Of a stretch of DNA of 64,000 bases, positions 17,883 to 26,357 are shown piece after piece (the first letter of the stretch is position 1; every line of letters begins with the position of its first letter). The notes beneath the pieces are model-generated. The model saw nothing but the letters and a program-made list of their open reading frames with translations. It did not search any database and was not told the origin of the DNA. The stretch is from contig JAJFBJ010000010.1 in NCBI GenBank assembly GCA_020697375.1, forward strand, positions 12,246-76,245. Direction: 5' to 3'. Source of the DNA: Nitrospira sp. Lineage in GTDB: Bacteria > Nitrospirota > Nitrospiria > Nitrospirales > Nitrospiraceae. The translations under genes and the position numbers were made by a program.

Positions 17883-18581
17883 TTAGCAGCAGCCGTCGGT
17901 CGGGCTGCAGGTCACTTCAGCGCCGTTCACGGCAGCGGAGGACCGATTGTAGATCGCAAAATGCGGGCGATAGGCGTCCTGCGTCAGGACTTGGTGGGTT
18001 TTTGCACAGATTTCAAGCGGGACTCCGCGATCATACCGGTGATGATCGTCATCTTCCGCGTTGATGATCGGACCGGTGAGAATGGCATAGTCTCCCTTCC
18101 AGACACAGGTTGTTTGTTCAGGAAACAGGGCGCACCATCGCGGATCTGCAGGCTTGATACAGACCGGGGTCCGGTCAATGAGAAACAGCGACTGCAGGGG
18201 CGGGCTTTGCAACAGTTGCGCGCTGCGGGAGTCGAGGGATTGTGGAATGCCACGCCGATATTGATGGCCGAGCTCATCCGTCACCGTAGAAAAGGGTCCT
18301 CTAAGGGTCGCATGCAGCGAGGCCGCGTCCTCGTCGTGGGAAAAGAATTTATAGCCGGTGAGCGTAAGCGACAAAAAATGGATACCGTCAATCGACTGCC
18401 AGGGCATGGACTTCATCTGGTGCACGGCATGAAAGCCGGCGTCCATGATACCGCCGATGTAATCCTGTATCTGTAACCTGATCAGCCACGATGTCGGATA
18501 TCGTGAAGCGATCTGTTCGCCCGTCGCGGTTGCGCGAGCGTAACGATCGCTGACCTGCTGCGTAATGTCGTCGATCGGCAT
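17883..18581 (-). CDS. Unknown 232-residue protein with a C-terminal Cys-Cys, in the arsenic locus
   Basis: I do not recognise this family. The product is soluble-looking, with no signal peptide or membrane helix. It begins PIDDITQQVSDRYARATATG, which recalls the N-terminal arm of arsenic methyltransferases (VRERYGxAA), but no SAM-binding motif follows. It ends TCSPTDGCC with Cys225, Cys231 and Cys232, a possible arsenic or metal thiolate site. GAGGA precedes the ATG. The gene lies directly upstream of arsS, 33 bases apart, and is probably co-transcribed. A role in the organoarsenical pathway is inferred from context only. Confidence 0.75.
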   Translation of the reverse strand: MPIDDITQQVSDRYARATATGEQIASRYPTSWLIRLQIQDYIGGIMDAGFHAVHQMKSMPWQSIDGIHFLSLTLTGYKFFSHDEDAASLHATLRGPFSTVTDELGHQYRRGIPQSLDSRSAQLLQSPPLQSLFLIDRTPVCIKPADPRWCALFPEQTTCVWKGDYAILTGPIINAEDDDHHRYDRGVPLEICAKTHQVLTQDAYRPHFAIYNRSSAAVNGAEVTCSPTDGCC

Positions 18582-18817
18582 AGAGTCCTCGGGGTCAAGG
18601 GGAAGGATCCAACTAAGCTACTGATCTATCAAGAGAGTGGGCGCTAGGTCAACAATCACACATGAGGAGAAGGCCGGTCGGAAAAGACGTTTCGGCCACT
18701 CTTCACTGTCACGAAGTTCTCGGCGGGCACCCAGGCTCAAGATGGGACGAAGACCGGCAGGTTGATCCGCGCTCGGGACAGAACGAAGCCAAGGCATAGA
18801 GGACTGCGACGAAACGC

Positions 18818-19192
18818 TTATCGCGGACCTCTCACCAAAGACCGTCGCCAGAGCCAGCCGTAGATCGCGATATTCACGCCTAGGACGATAAGCCCCAAAA
18901 TCAACTGAATGTCTCTGGTAAGAGCCGCAGGGTAGAGCAGAGGCAGGATGTAGTGGGCCATGAAGTCGGAGTCGTAGGCCGATGCTCCAGCCATGGTTCG
19001 CAACACATTCTCCAGCGGTGTGAGTGGACAGATCCAACCGGTGAATTCGACGAGGGCGCCCCAGGTAGCAGCCGGCAGGTGGACCCATGCAATCCGCGGC
19101 CATTTCAGGACCAACAGCCCACCCCCGACGACGAAGATAACGAAGGCCAGATGGACCAGCAGCACGAGTTCGGCAAGTAATCGAAACCACAT
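18818..19192 (-). CDS. DUF2784 membrane protein
   Basis: A 124-residue integral membrane protein with three or four predicted helices (residues 5-27, about 40-60 and 95-115). It contains the family pattern WPRIAWVHLPAATWGALVEF and GWICPLTPLEN. DUF2784 proteins have no known function. A longer frame on the same strand (18618-19229) overlaps it but lacks the family features. The flank 18582-18817 shows no gene. Confidence 0.8.
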   Translation of the reverse strand: MWFRLLAELVLLVHLAFVIFVVGGGLLVLKWPRIAWVHLPAATWGALVEFTGWICPLTPLENVLRTMAGASAYDSDFMAHYILPLLYPAALTRDIQLILGLIVLGVNIAIYGWLWRRSLVRGPR

Positions 19193-19244
19193 CGTTGCTC
19201 AGTCTGGGCATATGCTGCTGCGAGAGCAAGAGGAGGGAGGATAA

Positions 19245-19841
19245 TTAGAACAGCCGCGGCGGGGCATCCTGGTCAGCCGGAGCGGGATAGACCAGACGAT
19301 CGTTCTGCATGACGGCAAAGGCTGTGAGGCGATGAATCTGAACGCGATCCGGACTGAGAATGTGGTGGACCTCCCATCCGCATGTTACCAGGGCATCGGC
19401 CACCAACGAGCGATGGCAACGCCAAGGGACTGCTTCGGCACACATGATGACCGTCCGCGCGCACCGGCTCTCCGCCATCAACCCTTTTAGAGCGTTCTGA
19501 AACTCTCCCGTCTGCATATAGTCCGCGTAGCCGCGAAAGCCGGCGTTCTTCCACCCCTTATTGACCGAGTCAGGCGTTGTGGCGCGACGGCCACCCAATG
19601 CCGGCATATGTCCATAGCCGAGCCCTGCCTCGGCAAGGCTCTTTGCCAGCAGGTCCGACTGAAAATGCGGGTAGCGTCGCGATCCGGGGTAGCGCCGGAT
19701 ATCGATGAGACGTCGAATATCGTATGCGCGGAGCAGCGCCATGAACTCATCGTTCGAACGGGTGGAATGGCCGATGGTCCACAGAGTGGGTAACGCGGCG
19801 ATCGCGGCATGCTCGTCCTGCGGCGCCATACGGAGCGTCAC
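19245..19841 (-). CDS. DUF488 family protein
   Basis: A 198-residue DUF488 protein, recognised by TIGHSTRSNDEFMALL near the start, DIRRYPGSRRYPHF, and MCAEAVPWRCHRSLVAD with Cys and His residues that may bind metal. The function of the family is not established; some members lie in DNA-repair or stress loci. GTG at 19841 is preferred because AGAAGG lies 9 bases before it; the ATG at 19889 would overlap the preceding gene by 32 bases. It is probably in one unit with the TfoX-like gene. Confidence 0.82.
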   Translation of the reverse strand: MTLRMAPQDEHAAIAALPTLWTIGHSTRSNDEFMALLRAYDIRRLIDIRRYPGSRRYPHFQSDLLAKSLAEAGLGYGHMPALGGRRATTPDSVNKGWKNAGFRGYADYMQTGEFQNALKGLMAESRCARTVIMCAEAVPWRCHRSLVADALVTCGWEVHHILSPDRVQIHRLTAFAVMQNDRLVYPAPADQDAPPRLF

Positions 19842-19857
19842 GCTTTCGTCCCTTCTA

Positions 19858-20232
19858 TCATGGACGGATCTTCGCCCTGTCGGCTTCATGGACGGAATCG
19901 GTAAAGGGAAGGGACAATTGCGCGCAGGGAGGGACGGCGGCCGTATGGGCCCAGACCGTCAGATCCGTCCGGTCTTCGAGAATGTCCAACGGGACTTCGT
20001 AGTACTGCTTGAGAATCTGCCTGGCGTTGGGGCGGAAGGGCAACATGCCGCGCGAAGCATAGGCCGGCCTTGTCAGGGCGTTGGTCTTAAAGAAAAGCCG
20101 TCCCTTGTGGATAATGCCAAAGAAACTGGCCCGGTGGTAAAGGCCATAGCCGCCGAACATGGACCGGCCCGTGAGCTCCGGCATCTCCCCCAGTTGATCC
20201 AGCACGAAGTCTTTGAAGCTGTCGTTCCGCAT
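19858..20232 (-). CDS. TfoX N-terminal domain protein
   Basis: A 124-residue protein with the TfoX/Sxy N-terminal domain: GRSMFGGYGLYHRASFFGII, then KGRLFFKTN and YYEVPLDILED. Full TfoX regulates competence in gamma-proteobacteria. Stand-alone N-domains are widespread and uncharacterised. The C-terminal helix-hairpin-helix domain is missing, as in many such proteins. It is upstream of the DUF488 gene on the same strand, 16 bases away. Confidence 0.85.
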   Translation of the reverse strand: MRNDSFKDFVLDQLGEMPELTGRSMFGGYGLYHRASFFGIIHKGRLFFKTNALTRPAYASRGMLPFRPNARQILKQYYEVPLDILEDRTDLTVWAHTAAVPPCAQLSLPFTDSVHEADRAKIRP

Positions 20233-20264
20233 GTGCCCGCGTGATTCCGTTCGGGGCTGCTGCC

Positions 20265-20451
20265 TTACCCGCCGCTCAAGGCGCGGAATATCCGCACGCG
20301 ATCGGTCGTGGCAAGCGGGGTAAGTAAGTCACGGGCCTGGCTATCGTTGACGAAGATCTTGATGTGCGGCCAGGGTAGCGCCTTCGGCCTCCACTGCACG
20401 TTGCCGGCCCGTGTACGATTGTAACGGTGTCGGGATTAGGACCATCATCAT
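20265..20451 (-). pseudogene. Decayed MoaD/ThiS-family sulfur carrier
   Basis: Two frames carry the two ends of one MoaD-like protein. From ATG 20451 the first frame reads MVLIPTPLQSYTGRQ then AVEAEGATLA and soon meets a stop. The next frame (20399-20265) reads PHIKIFVNDSQARDLLTPLA and ends RALSGG, including the C-terminal Gly-Gly needed for thiocarboxylation. The middle segment usually seen between GATL and PHIKIFVND (about 25-30 residues) is missing, so an out-of-frame internal deletion has broken the gene. A 44-residue protein from GTG 20399 could still be made, but would lack half the fold. Confidence 0.7.
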
Positions 20452-20469
20452 CGGAAGTCGACGGCCCGA

Positions 20470-20904
20470 TTATTTCAACGCCTGCAGGGACTCACGGAGT
20501 TCCCGTACCTCCGTCGCAAAGAGCTCAAGATGCTGGCTGCGCTGGGGTTGATCGTCCTTGAACTTCCAGGCCCGTTTGAAAATCGCCCAAAGCTCTTTGT
20601 TGTGCGTCACGGCCAGGGCATAGGCTGGTCGTTCGCGTTTGTCCTTTTCTACGCAGCAGAGAGTGTTGTCGAAGGCGTGAAACTGATTGTGCAGATCGCT
20701 AAAGGCTTGATCGTCCCCCTTGCCGCCTTGAGCGGCCTTGGCACTCGTTTCCATCATCGTCGTCAAGTTCAGCAGGGTCTCGACGGTATCGGCGCCCTTC
20801 GCCTTTTCCCTGAATTCCTTGGCATGCGGATAGAACAAATAGCTGCATCCACTGGAGCTGAGCAGGACCAGTCCGATGAAACCGGCGAACAACACCTGTC
20901 GCAT
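20470..20904 (-). CDS. Hypothetical lipoprotein
   Basis: A 144-residue protein with a lipoprotein signal peptide and lipobox LLSSSGC, so probably membrane-anchored through Cys20. The mature part is helical and charged, with a CC pair near 83-84 and no known domain. GGAGG precedes the ATG. No neighbour indicates a function. The gap to the DNA ligase (20905-21116) shows nothing further. Confidence 0.7.
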   Translation of the reverse strand: MRQVLFAGFIGLVLLSSSGCSYLFYPHAKEFREKAKGADTVETLLNLTTMMETSAKAAQGGKGDDQAFSDLHNQFHAFDNTLCCVEKDKRERPAYALAVTHNKELWAIFKRAWKFKDDQPQRSQHLELFATEVRELRESLQALK

Positions 20905-21116
20905 AGGGTTCCTCCTTGGTGACTGTGTGGATAGTCTGTGCGTATTGTCCCGAGAGCCAAGCTTGCGGAAATTTTCGGCCTAATGCAAGCCCGCATCGTG
21001 CCGGACAGTATGTTTAGGCTGAGGCCTTGAAACAGGAATGAGCAATCGGTGGTCGTGACGTCGGCTACCGGGCTTGACGCTTGTTCGGTTCTACCGTGCG
21101 CAGTACAGTGAACGGT

Positions 21117-22652
21117 ATGGAACTCGCGCGTTTGGTATCCACGGTTCAGCTGGTTCGGGAGGCCGCCAAAAAGACGGAAAAAGTGCGCCTGCTCGGAGAG
21201 TTCTTGCGGCAGACCCATGGGCATGAGACGAAGCTCGTCGCGCTGTACCTGTCCGGATCGTTGTCGCAAGGCAAGATTGGAATCGGCTGGACAGTCCTTC
21301 GGAAGGCCATGGGGGATGGCGAGACCATCGGCGATCCATTGACGCTGGCGGATGTCGACCAGACTTTTGCCAAAGTGGCGACAGAGCGAGGTTCCGGTTC
21401 GACTGAGCGGAGGATTGCCGAACTCGCCAAGCTTTTCGTTCGTGCGGCTCCGGTAGAACGTCAATTTCTTGCGCGACTGGTGATGGGCGAGATCCGCCAA
21501 GGCGCCCTCGAAGGTCTCTTGCTGGAAGCCATTGCGAAGGGAGCCGGCCGAACGGTAACCGACGTGCGCCAGGCTTTCATGTATTCAGGCAACATCGGAG
21601 CGGTAGCTCAAGCCGCCATGGAGGAAGGGGCGGATGGCTTGGCCCGCTTCTCACTGTCCCTCTTCAAACCGGTCTCGCCCATGCTGGCGGACAGCGCCGT
21701 GGATGTGGATGAGGCGCTGGAGAGGTTGGAGGAAGCCTCGTTGGAATATAAACTCGACGGTGCGCGTATCCAGGTCCACAAGGGACATGGGGACGTGAAA
21801 ATCTTCACCCGGCAATTGCAGGACGTGACCGAGCGGTTGCCGGACATGGTGGAGTGGGCGCGCGCGCTCCCGGCACGCGAAGCGTTGCTGGACGGCGAGG
21901 CGCTGGCGCTCAGGCCGGATGGACGGCCCCATCCATTTCAAGTGACGATGCGGCGTTTCGGACGGAGCAGCCATGTCGAAGCGATGAGGAATGCTATTCC
22001 TCTCACGCCCTTCATGTTCGATCTTCTCTATCTTGACGGAGAACCATTGGTGGACAGACCTTATCAGGAACGAATTGCACGGCTGCTCGAAACGGCTCCT
22101 GCTGCCGCTGTGCCGCGTCTTGTGACCAACCAAACGGCAGCGGCGAAGCAGTTCCTCCAGCAAGCTTTGGGGGCCGGCCATGAAGGGATCATGGCGAAAT
22201 CAGTCAACGCGCCTTATCGGGCCGGGCAGCGGGGATCCCAATGGCTGAAACTCAAAGAAGCCATTACGCTCGATCTGGTGATCCTCGCCGCCGAATGGGG
22301 AAACGGCCGCCGCTCGGGATGGTTGTCCAATCTGCACTTGGGCGCGCGCGATGCCGCCAGCGGCCGGATGGTCATGCTGGGCAAGACATTCAAGGGCCTC
22401 ACCGACGAGATGCTTCGCTGGCAAACGGAAAAGCTGCTGTCGCTCGAAACCCACCGCGAAGAGACGACCCTGTATGTCCGTCCCGAACTCCTGGCCGAAA
22501 TCGCCTTCAGCGATGTGCAGGAATCCCCCCGCTACCCCGCAGGCCTGGCTCTTCGGTTTGCCCGCGTCAAACGATACCGGCTCGACAAACTCAGCGAGCA
22601 GGCCGATACGATCCAGACGGTCACCGACATCTTCAACAAGCAACGGGCCTAG
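21117..22652 (+). CDS. lig: ATP-dependent DNA ligase, archaeal-type
   Basis: A 511-residue ATP-dependent DNA ligase (EC 6.5.1.1) with three domains: an N-terminal helical DNA-binding domain (1-185), a nucleotidyltransferase domain with adenylated Lys212 in EYKLDGAR and later FMFDLLYLDGE, HEGIMAKS and WLKLK, and a C-terminal OB-fold. The order and length match archaeal Lig I-type and some bacterial accessory ligases rather than LigD. No ku gene is nearby. ATG at 21117 is preferred to 21081 because the family starts near MELARLV. Its stop codon is the first three bases of an inverted repeat. Confidence 0.9.
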   Translation: MELARLVSTVQLVREAAKKTEKVRLLGEFLRQTHGHETKLVALYLSGSLSQGKIGIGWTVLRKAMGDGETIGDPLTLADVDQTFAKVATERGSGSTERRIAELAKLFVRAAPVERQFLARLVMGEIRQGALEGLLLEAIAKGAGRTVTDVRQAFMYSGNIGAVAQAAMEEGADGLARFSLSLFKPVSPMLADSAVDVDEALERLEEASLEYKLDGARIQVHKGHGDVKIFTRQLQDVTERLPDMVEWARALPAREALLDGEALALRPDGRPHPFQVTMRRFGRSSHVEAMRNAIPLTPFMFDLLYLDGEPLVDRPYQERIARLLETAPAAAVPRLVTNQTAAAKQFLQQALGAGHEGIMAKSVNAPYRAGQRGSQWLKLKEAITLDLVILAAEWGNGRRSGWLSNLHLGARDAASGRMVMLGKTFKGLTDEMLRWQTEKLLSLETHREETTLYVRPELLAEIAFSDVQESPRYPAGLALRFARVKRYRLDKLSEQADTIQTVTDIFNKQRA

Positions 22653-22828
22653 CCCGGACTATTCATCAATACCTGCTCCGTCGTCAGATGCTCTTGCCCG
22701 GCGAGGCTTTTCTCGTTCGGCCACCTCGATGGACTGCAAGTACGCCTACGTCGGTCTTACATGCGAGAGGTCCCGGCGGGCTTCGGTCTCGAACGACTCG
22801 CGACGGCATTCATGAATAATCCTGGCTA
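22650..22828. mobile_element. MITE-like element with 17-bp terminal inverted repeats
   Basis: TAGCCCGGACTATTCAT (22650-22666) and ATGAATAATCCTGGCTA (22812-22828) are inverted copies matching at 15 of 17 positions, enclosing 145 bases with no gene. Size and structure suggest a non-autonomous miniature element or an internally deleted insertion sequence. No clear target duplication is seen. Confidence 0.5.
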
Positions 22829-22937
22829 GCGACAGGCCGGCAGGCCTGTGGAGAACTAGGGGTTTCACCAGTAGGGTTTCCATGAAAGTCATCTAAGGTT
22901 AAACGGACAATTGAGTATTTCTATGCAGGAGGACAAT

Positions 22938-23216
22938 ATGCGCATATTTCTGACCGCATCCACCTTGTGTCTCTGTATGGTGGCAGGACTCGGTCTTTAC
23001 GTTCAGGCCGGGGAGACGAAAGCGAAGGTCGAGAAGGGCAAGGGTGAGATGAAAGCGGATGTCGAGGAGATGAAGGGCGAAGCCAAGGCGCTCAAGGAAG
23101 AAATGAAGGGCAATGACATGAAGGCTGAGATGGAGCGCGCCAAGGGTAATATCAAAGGCGCCGGCGAGCGGACGAAGGGCAAAATGAAGGAAATGAATGA
23201 GAAGGTGAAAGACTAG
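22938..23216 (+). CDS. Small secreted Lys/Glu/Met-rich repeat protein
   Basis: A 92-residue protein with a signal peptide ending near YVQAGE. The mature part is almost only Lys, Glu, Met, Ala and Gly in repeats such as KGEMKADVEEMKGEAK, predicted to be amphipathic helix. CsbD-like or apolipoprotein-like behaviour is possible, but no domain is certain. AGGAGG at 22927-22932 sets the ATG. Function unknown; envelope stress is a guess from composition only. Confidence 0.7.
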   Translation: MRIFLTASTLCLCMVAGLGLYVQAGETKAKVEKGKGEMKADVEEMKGEAKALKEEMKGNDMKAEMERAKGNIKGAGERTKGKMKEMNEKVKD

Positions 23217-23291
23217 CGCAGCCTGGGAATGAACCCGCCGGGCCAGAAGGACGGCGGGGCGTTTCCTGCGACCTGTGCCGAGGGTCGGACA

Positions 23292-24149
23292 TTACAGGGG
23301 CTTCCGTGCGCTGACAATTCGCACGGCCATCGGCAAGGCCACGACGTTCTGCCGTCGATACTCGTTCACGGCCCTGATGATGCCTCGTTCCGCTTGGCTC
23401 TTTTGCTCGGGCGTCAGTGCTGAGAGCAGGTTCTGAATCGGGGCCGCAATATCCATCACGCTGCGAAGAAACTCCTCCGCAGTCGAGAAGGTCACCTCCG
23501 CGGAAAACTCATCATCACTCAAGACATGCAGCCCGGCGCGTTCCAGCATCCCGGCCAGGTCTCCGGCCTTTGCAAGACGAAAGATCCCTGGTGCATCGGG
23601 GTCGGGAGGAGGCAGGGGAGTAATGGTTTTGATCTGGTCCATTGTGACGCGCAGGTAAGGGTTCTTGTCCGGCGACGCCCACACGGCAGCGGCGACATAG
23701 CCTCCCGGTTTCAAAACGCGGGCGATGTCCGCGGCGGCCTTGGAGATTTCCGGCAGAAACATCAGGCAGAAGCGGCTGATCACGGCATCGAACGAGGCGT
23801 CGTCAAAAGGGAGTGCGGTCACATCTCCGGTGCGAAAGTTCACATGCTGCAGGCCGAGTGATTTCGCTTTCCGCCTGGCCACCGCCAGCATGGATTCGGC
23901 GAGGTCGAGTCCCGTCACCGCGCCTTCTGAACCGACCACTTCTCCGGCCAGCAAGGCCGGGTACCCCGTGCCGGAACCCAGGTCCAGTACACGAAGCCCC
24001 GGCCGCAACCGCGCATCCGCCACCAGCCGATGGTTGATGTACGTCATGTTGCGATTGAAAAAGTCGTCCCATTTGTCCCATCCGCCGGCTACCCGATTCC
24101 AATCCTGACGTTGTGCATCGATGATCTCTTGTGCGCTCTGTGTCGGCAT
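23292..24149 (-). CDS. Class I SAM-dependent methyltransferase
   Basis: A 285-residue methyltransferase with the UbiE-like fold: VLDLGSGTGYPALLAGE (motif I), VTGLDLAESMLAVAR, DVTALPFDDASFDAVISRF and LKPGGYVAAAVW. The substrate is not evident. The N-terminal WDKWDDFFNRN and the C-terminal half suggest a small-molecule methyltransferase. It is encoded alone on this strand, next to a secreted hypothetical protein. Confidence 0.85.
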   Translation of the reverse strand: MPTQSAQEIIDAQRQDWNRVAGGWDKWDDFFNRNMTYINHRLVADARLRPGLRVLDLGSGTGYPALLAGEVVGSEGAVTGLDLAESMLAVARRKAKSLGLQHVNFRTGDVTALPFDDASFDAVISRFCLMFLPEISKAAADIARVLKPGGYVAAAVWASPDKNPYLRVTMDQIKTITPLPPPDPDAPGIFRLAKAGDLAGMLERAGLHVLSDDEFSAEVTFSTAEEFLRSVMDIAAPIQNLLSALTPEQKSQAERGIIRAVNEYRRQNVVALPMAVRIVSARKPL

Positions 24150-24226
24150 GGGATGCTCCTTTTTCTTCGTGGCATTCGGTGCAAGGCCGCCTCGGTCATT
24201 CCGATTGTCCGGATGGCGTACCCTCG

Positions 24227-24730
24227 TCAGTTCACGCGCTCGAAGGCAAATACTTTCGGCACGTCCTTCCCGGCCTTGCTCAAGATCCAGGTCTGGGTGA
24301 AGTGATCATGATCTTTGATCTCCAGCGACAATTGGCGCATATGTACATCGGTCGGGTGCTTGAGATTCGTCGCATCCACGAAGGTGAACGCAACGGTCTT
24401 CGTTCCATCTTTGATGCCGCCGGCGCGCATGCGCGGCTGGTTGTTGAGGGAGCAATAGTGGGTCAACATCAGGTGGTCCCCGTCGCTATAATAGATGGTC
24501 GTCATGGCGGGGCTGTCGGGTGGTGTCAAGATTTCAGTCAGGGTGGTGCCACCGGAGCTGACGGCATAGGTGAGGGTGTACGCCTTTCCTTCGGCGTCGG
24601 TTCCTTTCCAGTCTCCGACCAGGAACTTCAACGGGCTCAGGCTCGTATCGGGGATATCGGCGGCTTGGGATGAGATCGACGAGAACAGCAGAACCAGGAC
24701 AGAAAGGATGCGTAAACTTCCACGCCGCAT
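24227..24730 (-). CDS. Secreted hypothetical protein
   Basis: A 167-residue protein with a signal peptide (ILSVLVLLFSSISSQAA) and a predicted beta-rich mature part with SPLKFLVGDWKGTDAEGK, which resembles the start of lipocalin-like or DUF1579-type beta-barrels (xFLxGxWxGxG). No catalytic motif. It lies 77 bases upstream of the methyltransferase gene on the same strand and may share a transcript. Confidence 0.65.
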   Translation of the reverse strand: MRRGSLRILSVLVLLFSSISSQAADIPDTSLSPLKFLVGDWKGTDAEGKAYTLTYAVSSGGTTLTEILTPPDSPAMTTIYYSDGDHLMLTHYCSLNNQPRMRAGGIKDGTKTVAFTFVDATNLKHPTDVHMRQLSLEIKDHDHFTQTWILSKAGKDVPKVFAFERVN

Positions 24731-24868
24731 GCAAACCCTCCATCAAACGGAAGAGGCACAGGAAGGTCAGTCAAGCATGTCTCCAAGGTCCATATCAACC
24801 ATTTTCAGCGCCGCCATCGGCTCTTGATTTCCAGCCATTCGCCCTCATTTCCATGCCTTTTCGGGTTC

Positions 24869-24898
24869 TTGACGGTCTTTCTCAGAGAAGCAGATAAT
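24869..24898 (+). promoter_or_regulatory. Promoter of the TPR lipoprotein gene
   Basis: TTGACG at 24869-24874, 18 bases, GATAAT at 24893-24898, 23 bases before the ATG at 24922. Confidence 0.55.
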
Positions 24899-24921
24899 GC
24901 GCCGGTCGCCAGGAGCCGGGC

Positions 24922-25707
24922 ATGGGACAAGCCGGTCGATACGTACGCACTGCTGTCACGCTGTTTAGCGTGCTCATGGTCGTCGCCTGCGGTGATCCGT
25001 ACAATGACGTCTATTGCGAGGCCAATGGCAGCGGCAATCAACAAGCCCTTCAATTTCTCACCAACGTGCTCGAACGAAAGCGCAACAACACAGGAGCCTA
25101 TCTCGCGCGTGCCCGTTGTCTCTATTTCCTAGGCTCTTATGCGCAGGCCGTGCAGGACGCGAACGAGGTCATCCGTCGTATGCCGAACCAAGCGGAGGCC
25201 TACCTGTTCCGGGCCAAGGCAGAAAAGATGCTCGGCCAGATTCCACAGGCGTTGAACGACTATGCCGTCGCAATCAGGTTACATCCCACGGTTGAGGCCC
25301 ATTACGACCGGGCCATGATCTACTTGCGAGAGATGCCGGGGAAAGAGGGTGAGGCGCTCGACGATTTCACCGCCGCCATCCGCCTCGATCCCAAACATGC
25401 CGAGGCCTATCAATTTCGTGCCGAGATCTACAGCCGGCACGATCAGTTTCAAAACGCGCTCAAGGATTTTGAAATGGTGCTGAAGCTCGATCCTGCCCTC
25501 CCCAACGCCTATTGCAACGTCGGCTTTGCGCAATACGCGCTGGGACAGGATGCCGAAGGCCGCAAGCTTCTGGACAGCTGCTATCAGAAAGATCCCGATC
25601 CCTTGATAAGTGGACACTACGAAACCGAAGTGCGGAAGCTGCTCGTTGCGCGGCAGCCGAACAGGAGCAGGGGAAGCGGAAGCTATGTGTCAGATACGCG
25701 GAAGTAG
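24922..25707 (+). CDS. TPR-repeat lipoprotein
   Basis: A 261-residue protein with a signal peptide and lipobox MVVACG, followed by about five tetratricopeptide repeats (ARCLYFLGSYAQAVQDANEV, AEAYLFRAKAEKMLGQ, AEAYQFRAEIYSRHDQ, PNAYCNVGFAQYALGQ). It is probably a scaffold in the periplasm or at a membrane. No enzymatic domain. GGAG precedes the ATG. It stands alone; the 267-base gap after it has no gene. Confidence 0.8.
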   Translation: MGQAGRYVRTAVTLFSVLMVVACGDPYNDVYCEANGSGNQQALQFLTNVLERKRNNTGAYLARARCLYFLGSYAQAVQDANEVIRRMPNQAEAYLFRAKAEKMLGQIPQALNDYAVAIRLHPTVEAHYDRAMIYLREMPGKEGEALDDFTAAIRLDPKHAEAYQFRAEIYSRHDQFQNALKDFEMVLKLDPALPNAYCNVGFAQYALGQDAEGRKLLDSCYQKDPDPLISGHYETEVRKLLVARQPNRSRGSGSYVSDTRK

Positions 25708-25974
25708 ACCTCGTAATTCATGTTTTACCGATCGTGATACAACGCAAGCTTGGGCGATCATCTCTCAGGCCATTGCTCGCAGCACTGTATTTTGCGGCCA
25801 TGGACCAGGTTTCTTTTCAAAAGTAGAATGCCTCCGTTGATTATCTACATAAGGAACAGGGACAAGGCGATCACAAAAGCGGAACGCGAGGGAGCGTGAA
25901 AGGAGTGCCATAGAACGTGGCGCTCTATGCGTGCCGTGAAAATCGCAATACTCAGAGTACAAAGGAGGTAGGCG

Positions 25975-26295
25975 ATGGCGTGGGGACCGGATGCGAATAC
26001 GGAAGATGAACTGAAAAAGCTGGCGGCCGTACGTGGATATTTTCAGCAAGAGTTCCCCAGCGCCTCGATTCGTGATTCGTATGATGCCGGCAGAATGGCG
26101 CAGGTGTTTCGGATCGAAGCGGACGGCGTCGGCGGAGTACGTGATGCGGTGATCTCGACTGAGCTCCTTGACGGACATCCGCCTGAAAACCTGGGAATGG
26201 CATTGATCGGTTTGCAGGTCGGGGAACGTCTTCGCTCAGCGAAGGGCAGTGAGGTGCTGGTCACAAGTTGGGGTGTGGAAGAAAGAGAAGTGTAG
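25975..26295 (+). CDS. Hypothetical 106-residue protein
   Basis: A 106-residue soluble protein (DELKKLAAVRGYFQQEFPSA near the start) with no domain I recognise. AAAGGAGG directly before the ATG and ordinary codon use support a real gene. Its end lies 62 bases before the next lipoprotein start. Confidence 0.6.
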   Translation: MAWGPDANTEDELKKLAAVRGYFQQEFPSASIRDSYDAGRMAQVFRIEADGVGGVRDAVISTELLDGHPPENLGMALIGLQVGERLRSAKGSEVLVTSWGVEEREV

Positions 26296-26357
26296 TTCTG
26301 ATGCGGAAAGATGAATCCCGTGGTGCGACACGGATGGGAACGTGGAGTGATCGCTCA

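Noticed and set aside
18618..19229. 203-residue frame overlapping the DUF2784 gene
   Set aside because: It is in another frame and has no membrane helices or family features, while DUF2784 is clear.
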